Below, one piece after another: positions 55,843-64,000 of a DNA stretch of 64,000 bases. The stretch spans positions 17,501-81,500 of the forward strand of contig CAUYUJ010018643.1 of the NCBI GenBank assembly GCA_963575745.1, in the 5' to 3' direction. The DNA is from Prorocentrum cordatum (taxonomy: Eukaryota; Sar; Dinophyceae; Prorocentrales; Prorocentraceae). The notes under the pieces are model-generated. The model was not told where the DNA came from and made no database searches. It saw only the letters and a program-made list of their open reading frames with translations. Position numbers and translations under genes: made by a program. Each line of letters opens with the position of its first letter. Position 1 is the first letter of the stretch.

Positions 55843-57450
55843 ATGGAGGGCGAGGCCGATGCGTGCCAGGGAGTCGAGCCACTGAGCGTAGCAGATCACC
55901 AGGCGATGCGGCTGAACTTCGGGAATGCATTCTGGAAGGTCGAGAGCCAGGCGCTGGCAAAGTCCCACTTCGAAGCTGGGCAGACAGAGATCGAGCGGGG
56001 AGGCATCAGGGCGGAGGCGCGAACGTCGGTCCGCGCCCATCGAGGTCGAGCCTCCGCGGAGCCCCGAGGCGCCGCGCAAGCGCGTGCTTCTTCTGAGCCC
56101 AGGCATGATCATGTTCGTCAGTTCCACGCGAGCAGGCAGGGGCTGCAGGGCGGGAGCTCACGGCAGTGCCAGGCGCATTTGGCCGACGCGCTCGGGGTTG
56201 GCACGTTGTTTGGGGCCTCATGGCAAGAAGCGCCTGGGGCAATGTGGCCGTGGCCCGCCTTGGAGCCCGGTGCTGCGCTGCGAGCGTCGGATGCGCGGGG
56301 CGGCCTGGCCGCTGGCGCAGCAGGTGTGCGCGCAGTTCCACGCGGCGCTCTGGAGGGCGTTGGGCGACTCGGTGGCCATGGAGTGGCGGTTCACGATCCC
56401 GGTGGCCCTCGCTGGCGTGGCGGCCCGCTACCGGCCGCAGCTGCCGCGGCGGCGGGGGCTCAGCCCGCTGGAGCAGACGCTCGAGGATGGGGCGCGCAAA
56501 GGGGGCGGCAGGGGTGTCTGGCCAGGGCGCGGGTCCCGCGTCGCAGGCGCTGGACGGCCAGAAATCTGCTCTAGGTGCGAGTCCAAGATGGCAAAGTGCG
56601 ATCCGGAGAAGTTCCGTTTCCTTCGCGTGCGCACGCTTTGCTTCGCGGAGGGCCAGCCGCGGGGAGAGTGCGGGGGGCCAGCTCTCGGGGGGTCGCGTTT
56701 GGGGAGGCCCTTTCGCGGCTCTCCCCTGCGGCGCTGCCGATCCAGGACGCCCGGAAGGGCAGGCGGCCGCTGCCGGCGCCGCTAGGCAGAAGCGGCATGT
56801 GCGTTAGCGCCAGGGCGACGACGGTGGCGGCGCTGGGCCAGGGGGGCCGCGCCCTCTGCTTCCGCCGTCCGCAGAATCGGGCCCGGCGCCCTGGCCGCGC
56901 CCTCGCGGCCCGCGCCCTCCGCGGGGCGAAGCGGGCAGCCCGCGCTGAGCGGGCGTCGGCGGGGCGCGCCGTCGGGGGGGGGCGAGTGGCGGCTCGCCGA
57001 GGAGGTCAGGGGTGAGGGGGCGGCGCCGCGCGACCCCCCGGGCGGGCGACCGCCTCTCAAGGTCATCCTGGCGCGCGCAATCCAGGAGCGGAAGCCTCTT
57101 CCATGCGCCCCAGTGGGGGGCGACTGCGACGGTCAGAGGTCACGTGGGCGTGCTGGAATCTGAGTGCCCCCCAGAACCCAGGGGGCGGAGCGCAGCGCGC
57201 TGCTGCAGCTGAAGGTGTTCTGCTTTTTTTCTCAGGGCACAAGCGACGGGCAGATGTCGCGGCTGGCGTTCACAGCCTCGGCAATCCAGCGCGCCCGGAG
57301 GAGGTGCATTTGGCTTGGCTGGTCGAGGCCGACCTCGCCGACGCTGCGCTGCAGTGCGACTGCTTCTAGAATTCGTGGAACTTCGACGAGCCCCTCAGGA
57401 TCCACGTGGCGGCCGCGGACCTGAAGGGGCACGCGGTCGACGAGATGCTG
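55843..57450 (+). pseudogene. Decayed retroelement gag-like gene
   Basis: Pieces in alternating frames: VEPLSVADHQAMRLNFGNAF, PRKRVLLLSPGMIMFVSSTR, WSPVLRCERRMRGAAWPLAQ, then SRCESKMAKCDPEKF followed by LCFAEGQPRGECGG (possible remnant of a Cys-containing knuckle), and after 57090 VHLAWLVEADLADAALQCDC followed by an in-frame stop at 57367-57369 and NSWNFDEPLRIHVAAADLKG. I recall the ADHQAMR...FW and W..VL..E...R elements from a dinoflagellate retroelement ORF. Several frameshifts and a stop make it non-functional. Confidence 0.4.
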
Positions 57451-57997
57451 CGGGGCCAGGAGCTCTACGAGTCGATCGTCGAGGAGAGGGCGGCCGCCAG
57501 GGGCGGGGCGCCCGCGGCGGGGCGCGGCCAGAGAGGCCGCGGGCGCGCGCGCCCGACGCAGCGGTGACAGCGCCGCCCAGCACGTCGTTGACGACGCGCG
57601 GGCGGGGCTGGAGGTGGCGGCAGCGCGCGCTGGGCGCCGCGCGATCTTCAGGGCGGGGGCTCTGCGCGATCTGATTGGGGTGGCCAGATGTGGCCCCCCC
57701 TCACGACCCCGCAGTCTTCCTTGGGACCCCTGCGGCCACCTCGGCGAGCGAGGGCCCCCTTGGTGGGAGGGGGGGTCGGGTCGTCGGGGGCCTCCAGGGG
57801 CTGGGCAGAGGCCTGTGGGCCGCTTTCCCAGCTACCCTCTGCGCGGCGCGATGCAGCGGGGTGGTGGTGTTGCCGCTGTGGCGGGGCGTGGGGGGCGAGG
57901 TGCGGCCGGCGTGCTTCGACGCCCTCGGCGTCCAGGGGGGGGCCTCGGGGACCGAGCCCCCCTTCCTCCTTGGTGACGCATTCCCATCGATGAGGGG

Positions 57998-58605
57998 GGC
58001 ATCAAGTTCCCTGGAGTGGCTGCGGCCCCTGCGCAAAAGGGGCCCCGTCTCCGCCGCTGGCATCAACGCCCCTCCTCTTTTTCCACCGTCGTGCAGCTTG
58101 CAGGGCCATTCGAGGATGCGCCCCCGTGTGACAGCGCGAATGTATATCCCCTGATTCTGGCCCGATGCCTGTGGCCGTTTCTACTCTGGCGCTCGGCCGT
58201 CTGTGAGTAGCCCACCCACCGCCCTGGGGCATCAAGTACTTGGGATTGGCTCGGGCCCTCGCGCAATGCGGGCCCCGTTTCCGCCGCCGGAAATTGAGGC
58301 ATCAACGCCACTCGCTTTTTTCTTTTACCACCATCGTACCGATTGTAGGGCCATTCGAAGATGCGCCCCCGTGTTGCAATGCGAATGTGCGTCTCCTGAG
58401 TCTGCCCGATGCTCGGGGCCGTTCGGGCTCAGGCGCTCGACCGTTTTTGAACAACCCACCCACCACAATGGGGCATCGAGTTCCTGGGATTGGCTCGGGC
58501 CCCTGCGCGACAAGGCCCCCGTGTCCGCCGCCGATGAAAGAAGCGTCGAGGCCCCCCCCCCGCTTTAATCACCGGCGTGCCCGTTTATAGGGCCAGTCGA
58601 GGATG
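57998..58605 (+). repeat. Tandem repeat, about 230-244 bp, 2.5 copies
   Basis: Units begin GGCATCAAG or GGCATCGAG at 57998, 58228 and 58472. Shared phrases are GGATTGGCTCGGGCCC, CCCCGTnTCCGCCGCC, AGGGCCATTCGAnGATGCGC and CCACCCACC. The third unit is cut after about 135 bp. A diverged part recurs at 49660-49735. Confidence 0.85.
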
Positions 58606-58609
58606 CCTC

Positions 58610-59250
58610 TAGATGGGTGGGTACATGATAAAATCACAACACGCGTGTGAGAAGAAGGAGCGGCTAAAGGACCCTTCCTCGCCTCCTCGTCTTGCCCTTA
58701 TTCTTCCTTCTCCTCCACCCCTTCTCCGCCCCTTTCTTCTTTCTGCGCCTCGCTCCCCCTTTTCCCTTCACTTTTTCATCTTTCCCTTCTCCTGTTCCTT
58801 GTCCCCCTCTTCCCCCTTTTTGCCTCTCCTCTTCCTTTTTCGCCTTCGCCTTCGCCTCCGCCTGCTCATCCGGTTTCCCTCTCTTCATCACCATTCCAGC
58901 TCGGCAACACTTGTGTGGCAGCTGGTGGTGTTTTTAGCGTGCATGAAGGGACACTTCTGCTCATCTCCCGATGTTGTTCCCTGCCCTTTCCGCCTTCTCC
59001 CCCTCCTCCATCCCCGATCCTCCTCCTCGTCCTCCTCCCTTCTTCTTCCTCGTCGTCCTCCCCCCTGCCCAAACACACCGCGTCCGACCCTGCTTTGGTC
59101 ACCGTGCTCCAGTCCAAGGTTGACGCCGATGGTGCATTGCTCTCCTGCTGCGAGCCCGTGCAGTGCGACGCCGTCCACGTTGCTTCCTCGTTGGCGAGCT
59201 GCTGGTCTTCGCCACGGTCATCATCACGTCGGGGTAACCTATGTTGTACT
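58610..59250 (+). repeat. Pyrimidine-rich stretch (CCTT/CTC type)
   Basis: Irregular C/T-rich DNA with low complexity and no gene. The hydrophobic plus-strand ORF is composition-driven. Confidence 0.6.
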
Positions 59251-60320
59251 TTCAGTGTTGCGCAATCTGTAAAGCAATGCTGCTACGCCAGTGTATGCGG
59301 TAAACTCAATGTGATGTAGGTCGCCCTGCCGAAGTTGAAGTTGTCAATTCCACTGCTCGTGCAATCGTTCCACCCATGCGTAGCTTGGTTCGCAACATCC
59401 ATGTGGATGCGATTGCGAGGATTGCTTTGCGGTGGATGGCGCGTCGCTGCGGCCATGCTGGCGCACGCAGGCTATCGCGCAACGCGGCCAGCTAGCCTGG
59501 CGCGGCCGATGGGGCTGCGGTGGCGCTGACTGTTGGGAACATCCCAGCACGCATCGCAGGCTGCGCCGACGCGCGGGAATCTCAATGCGAGTTTGTGATT
59601 CGCGCGGGTAGCATGGTGACGTCAACAACGGCAGGCGCGATGATGGTAGTAACGATGTTGGAAACGAGGGTGGCGACGATGACGGCAAAGACAATGACTG
59701 CGCCGACGTTCGTCACGGCAATGTCGATGATAATGCCCGCGTGTCGGTGATGCAGGTTTTTGATGGATTTCGACGTGCGCGCGCGGTCGACGGGCGCGAG
59801 TGGCCCGCGTGGTATTACTTGACAGGGATCGTGCCGCCCCAACACGCGCACGAGGGCGTTCGAATGATTTCGACATGCGCGTACGAGAGGCCTTATGTTT
59901 TTCAAGAATTCGCAAAAACGCGCTCTTTTTGTGCAGAACATGTTCTAGACTTGTTTTTGGTTGCCCTGGTTTGTTGCAAAACGTTATTGGAATTCAATGA
60001 TTTGTGATCGATGCGCGCATGATCCTGTTTCATAGGGATGGCGGGGCCAGTCGATACTGGTTCGGTTGGGATGATTTGATTTTAAATGGAATCTGAACGG
60101 GGGGGGTATACGTATCCGTGAAGTGCAATACGACAAGTCGAGCGGGTAATCCCCGATCGGGGAGATGTGGGGGCACCATTCGGTTTCGATTCAGGAAGCT
60201 AATGCATGTTGCGCAGTCGATGGTGTGCAGTGTCTGGTGTACGACTTATGGAATACAAATATTGTATTGCGGAAAAAAGCGTGCGAGCTAGGTTGCGCAA
60301 TCTGCGTGAAGTAATATAGG
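59250..60320. other. Mixed-composition stretch without a recognised gene
   Basis: Lower GC than most of the window. The short frames on either strand carry no motif I know. A (GATG/GACG)-type patch at 59630-59740 gives Thr/Met-rich artefacts. Confidence 0.4.
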
Positions 60321-60327
60321 ATAACCA

Positions 60328-60770
60328 ATGCATTTGGTGCAAACTATGTTGTGCAATGTATGTTGTATAATTTATGGTGTGCGACCCGTGTGGGGCAATC
60401 TACGTGGTGCACCCCATGTGGTGCAATCTATGTGCTACAATGTACGTGGTGTAAGATATGCTGTGCAATATGTATTTGTGCAAGTTATGTCGTGCAGCTG
60501 GTTGCGTACAATCTTTGTGGTGCAATCCATGCTATGTGGAACCCATGCCATGCTACCTATGTTGTGCAATCTATGTACTACGATCGGCGTAGTGGAATAT
60601 ATGAGGTTCCCCTGCTTGTGCAGTCTATGTTGAACAGCATATGTGATGCAGTCTACGTTGTGCAGCCTATGCGGTGCAATCTGTGCGGTTCAGTCGACGT
60701 GGTGCTATTTATGTGTTGCAATGTATGCGGTGCAACTTGTGTGGTGCAGTTCATGTTGTGCAATCTAGGC
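60328..60770 (+). repeat. 17-bp minisatellite (TGTGGTGCAATCTATGT)
   Basis: About 26 diverged units over 440 bp, most keeping TGCAATnTATGT and alternating TTG/GTG before GTGC. The Cys/Val/Tyr-rich ORFs follow from a 17-bp (non-triplet) period cycling frames. Confidence 0.8.
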
Positions 60771-60885
60771 GGCGACGAAGCGGCGACGGGGCGGAAACGG
60801 CAACCAAGTAGCCGCCACACCGAGTGAGGCTCAGTTCCTAAGCAGAGATGTGCCCTTAAGTGCGAGCACTCTTTGTTGAACGCAC

Positions 60886-60946
60886 ACACACACATATATA
60901 TATATATGTGTATATACATATATATGTATATATATATATATGTACA
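60886..60946. repeat. (CA)n then (TA)n dinucleotide repeat
   Basis: ACACAC followed by TATATA with GTA interruptions. Confidence 0.9.
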
Positions 60947-61264
60947 CGCATCTAGTCATAGGCCCCGTCCGTCTGACGCAGCGGAATGTCCTCACACGAA
61001 ACATCGAAACATGGAAGCATTTGTACGAGAGGGCGATGCCGTGTCGATGAAAGCGATGGGTGAGGTCAGCCTATCTGTTGGCAGGGGCAGGCTAGCCGGA
61101 AGGCCGACGCCAACCCAAACAGAAATGGCCTTGTCATGTTGTACCAATTCGGAGCCCGATGCGACTCCTATTCCCGCTCCTGCGGACAACGAACGAGTAC
61201 GAGGAGGAAGCGGAGGAGAGAGAACAGGAAGAGGACAAGGAGGGCGAGGAGAAAGAGGAGAAGA

Positions 61265-61298
<34 letters not shown>

Positions 61299-62394
61299 GG
61301 ATGAAGATGAGGATGATAATGATGATGAGGACAATGATGATGGATGATGATGACGATTGTGCTTATGATGATGCTGATGATGATTATGAGGATGACGATC
61401 ATGATGGTCATGATGATGATGATGACGATGGTGAGGATGATGATGCTAATGCTAATGCTGATGATGATGCTGAGGATGATGATGATGATGACGATGCTGC
61501 TGATGCTGCTGCTGATGATGATGGTGATGCTGATTCTGATGATGATGACGATTGTGCTGATGATGATGCTGAGGATGATGATATTCATTATGATTACGAT
61601 GATGGTGATGATTCGGATAATGAGTATGAGGATGTGGATGAGGATGAGGATACGGATGTTGATGATGATGCTGATGATGCTGCCGATGATGATTATGCTG
61701 ACGCTGATGATGATGATCATGCTGATGATGGTGTTGTTGACGATAGTGTTGATGATGATGCTACTCATGATGTTGGTGATGATGAGGATGCTAGTTCTGA
61801 TGATAATGAGGCTGATGATGATAATGATGCCGATGATGATGCTGATGATGCTGATGATGATGCTGATGATGCTGTTGATGATGATGATGCTGCTGATGCT
61901 GATGATGATATAATGGTGCTTGTACTCATGATGCTGCTGATGATAATGATCGTGATGCTGATTATGATGCTGATGATGATGTTGATGAGGATGATGCTGC
62001 TGCTGATGATGATGCTGACGATGATGATGATGCTGATTCGATGAACATGATGTTTCTGATGCTGATGATGATGATTCGATGAGCATGATGTTGCTGATGC
62101 TGATGATGATGCTGATGATGCTGTTGCTGATGATGACGATGAATCTGGTGATGATGGTAATAATGATGAGGATGATGCTGCTGATGATGATGCTGCTGAT
62201 GATGATGAGGATGATGTTGCTGATGATGCTGATGATGCTGATGAGGATGATGATGATGATGATGACGATGCTGATGATGCTGCTGATGATGATGATGATG
62301 ATTATGCTGATGATGATGATGACGATGATGAGGCTGATGATACTGAGATGATAATGCTGATGATGACGATGACGAGGACGATGATGATGATGCT

Positions 62395-62432
<38 letters not shown>

Positions 62433-62530
62433 CGATGATGATGATGAGGCTGAAGATGGTGCTGATGATGATGCCGATGATGGTGATGCTGATGCTGCTG
62501 ATGATGATGATGATGATGATGATGATGTTG
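61265..62530 (+). repeat. 1.27-kb (GAT)n trinucleotide array
   Basis: GATGAT with frequent GCT and GAC triplets. It gives three artefactual ORF types (Asp/Ala, Met, and antisense Ile/His/Ser) hundreds of codons long. Period-3 purity with no frame preference argues against coding. Confidence 0.95.
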
Positions 62531-62864
62531 AGGAGGAGGAGGAGGAGGAGAGTTAAGAGAAGGAGGGAGATGAGGAGGAGGAGGAATAATACTAACAAGA
62601 AGAAACGTAATAATATGAAGAGGAAGAAGGATAGCAATACTAATAGTAGTTGGGCAACTGGAAATAGTATCAATAAGAATAATGATCATACTAAGAAAAC
62701 GCATTACTATAAAAAGTACTAACAACACCAGCGAAACTAATCATCATTCTAATGGTCTTAATAAGTGGAAAAGGAATATCACTAATTACACACCGATGAT
62801 TACTATCAACAGTAATACCAATAGTACTGATAGTAGTCATATGTGCTAATAGTAATATGCTCAT

Positions 62865-62866
62865 TC

Positions 62867-62929
<63 letters not shown>

Positions 62930-62934
62930 ATAGA

Positions 62935-62996
<62 letters not shown>
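62865..62996 (+). repeat. (TAG)n trinucleotide array
   Basis: About 130 bp of TAG triplets with one AAGAAG break near 62931-62938. One frame is all amber stops, so it cannot be coding there; the antisense poly-Leu ORF is an artefact. Confidence 0.95.
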
Positions 62997-62997
<1 letters not shown>

Positions 62998-63199
62998 TGT
63001 TCATTATGAGTGATGGAAATGACCCCAATACTAACAATAGTCATTACAATATTATTCATTTCAACGACATGTTGGTACACCAAATATCCTTAACGAATAT
63101 ACCTATCATTAATCATAATATTAATAATACTAATAACCATCATACGAGAAGCCCTATTAGTAAAATCAATAAGGAGGATCAAACTAATGATACTACGGA

Positions 63200-63420
63200 A
63201 AAAAAGGAGGATCAGGAGGAGGAGGCGGAGGAGGAGGAAGAGGAGGAGGAGGAGGAGGAGGAGGAGGAGGAGGAGAGAAGAAGCAGGAGGAGGCGGCGGA
63301 GCAGTGTGCGGAGGAGGAGGCGGAGGAGGAGGAGGATGAGGAGGAGGAGGAGGCGGAGGCGGAGGCGGAGGAGGAGGAGCAGGCGGAGGAAGAGGGGGAA
63401 GAGGAGGACTAGGAAGAGGA
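63200..63420 (+). repeat. (GAG)n array ending in GACCAGTATAGACC
   Basis: GAG/GCG triplets followed by GACCAGTATAGACCAAGA, a module shared with the end of the next GAG array at 63829-63845. Probably inside the intron before the exon at 63457. Confidence 0.85.
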
Positions 63421-63456
63421 GGACCAGTATAGACCAAGACGCATCAATGATGCTGT

Positions 63457-64000
63457 GGGTGGACGGAGGTAGCGAAGGAAGATGCTCCTTCTGCCCGCCA
63501 CGCCCTCAAGGATTTCCACTTGGAGCACATGCTCCACGACAGGTCCTTTGGAGCCAGCGGCGGCGCCGTGGTGCACACCTTCTCGGGCGCGTCGGCCGTG
63601 GTCCTCCGCGCTGTCCTCCACCAGCCCCGCGAGGAGAAGGGGGATAATCCCGGGAGGAGGCGGAGGAACCTCACGCGCGTCCCGGCGGCGACCCCGAGCC
63701 CACCCCGGACCCACCCAGGCGAACGGCCCGAGGGGGAGGAGGAGGAGGAGGAGGAGGAGGAGGAGGAGGAGGAGGAGGAGGAGGAGGAGGAGGAGGAGGA
63801 GGAGGAGGCGGAAGAGGAGGAGGAGGAGGACCAGTGTAAACCCAAGAGTCATCGACGATGTTGGAATAAACCCTCCCTCCAGGCTCCCTTCTCACAGGCC
63901 CCTACAAGGTTTCATGTTCACTGAGGGGATTGCCTCGTTGGAAGACAACCGTTTGAAGACCCTGATGTATGCCAAAGCATCGCCCTCGGGATGCCAACGT
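63457..64000 (+). CDS. Two exons of an unfinished gene (possibly TatD-like hydrolase)
   Basis: Exon A (about 63457-63656) reads EVAKEDAPSARHALKDFHLE then HMLHDRSFGASGGAVVHTFS and GASAVV, ending CCCGGGAG|GAGG. Exon B (63898 to the window end) after CTCACAG|G reads PLQGFMFTEGIASLEDNRLK then TLMYAKASPSG. The junction restores AGG in frame across a 241-bp GA-AG intron. GGAVVHTFSGA followed by a GF...G...N..L segment faintly resembles the GVVHSFxGS and glycine-strand region of TatD-family metal-dependent hydrolases. The similarity is short and the metal ligands at either end are not in view, so the identity is a guess. The gene continues to the right of the window and probably has exons to the left. 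Confidence 0.4.
63735..63832 (+). repeat. (GAG)n array ending in GACCAGTGTAAACC
   Basis: Nearly pure GAG triplets within the 63657-63897 intron, followed by the same terminal module as the array at 63200-63420. Confidence 0.9.

Noticed and set aside
60328-60770. CRISPR-like array
   Set aside because: Degenerate 17-bp tandem units without unique spacers.
61136-62728. ORFs of 302 to 578 codons in the GAT array
   Set aside because: Asp/Ala, Met and antisense Ile/His/Ser products come from one period-3 repeat; no frame is favoured.
1-64000. tRNA, rRNA, spliced-leader RNA or 5S genes
   Set aside because: I looked for leader, CCA-stem and box-B-like words on both strands and found no convincing case; only the degenerate leader-like 20-mer at 42935 stood out.

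Overview
The window looks like nuclear DNA of a dinoflagellate. This rests on protein families and genome style, not on any marker gene. The style features are extreme simple-repeat content, few recognisable genes in 64 kb, head-to-tail gene order, and introns whose 5' ends read GA or GC as well as GT and sit in an AG|G context. Retroelement and host-like protein families that I associate with dinoflagellate genomes are also present. No rRNA, tRNA, CRISPR array or bacterial operon was recognised. One assembly gap of 100 N lies at 38278-38377.

From about 4.8 to 31.2 kb, four spliced genes lie head to tail on the minus strand. In transcription order they are: a gene of at least eight exons with a degenerate Rossmann-methyltransferase-like segment and an RG-rich tail (31199-24127); a complete two-exon C5 cytosine DNA methyltransferase of 417 aa (22907-20383); a gene of at least five exons resembling a dinoflagellate-expanded, possibly hAT-like transposase family (about 17810-8657); and two exons of an unknown gene with a CxxC element (about 6744-5150). 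Introns and intergenic DNA are packed with (GAG/CTC)n tracts, palindromes, a degenerate CTCTTGGGGC minisatellite, and about 1-kb units bounded by inverted GGGCTGGTGGG-type ends.

From 31 to 42.8 kb I see no convincing gene apart from the 3' part of an intron. The region holds the second arm of a roughly 1.1-kb inverted duplication whose partner lies 31 kb away at 1.4-2.5 kb. It also holds a GC-rich block, tri- and tetranucleotide arrays, the N gap and a 343-bp tandem array.

From about 42.85 to 49.05 kb, embedded in ATGT/ATGC tetranucleotide DNA, lies a largely intact plus-strand DIRS-like tyrosine-recombinase retrotransposon. It encodes a Cys/Pro-rich membrane ORF, a gag-position ORF, and a 1422-codon ORF with reverse transcriptase, RNase H and a C-terminal C5-methyltransferase-like domain. 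A tyrosine recombinase is read in the +1 frame inside the long ORF. A degenerate spliced-leader-like 20-mer precedes ORF1.

From 49 to 58.6 kb there are palindromes, a 1.18-kb tandem duplication and two decayed retroelement-type genes. From 58.6 to 63.2 kb the DNA is almost entirely simple repeats and minisatellites. At the right edge two plus-strand exons of an unfinished gene run out of the window.

The unifying theme is mobile DNA associated with introns. Several introns share sequence modules, terminal inverted repeats or AGG-flanked ends, as expected if introner-like elements have spread here.
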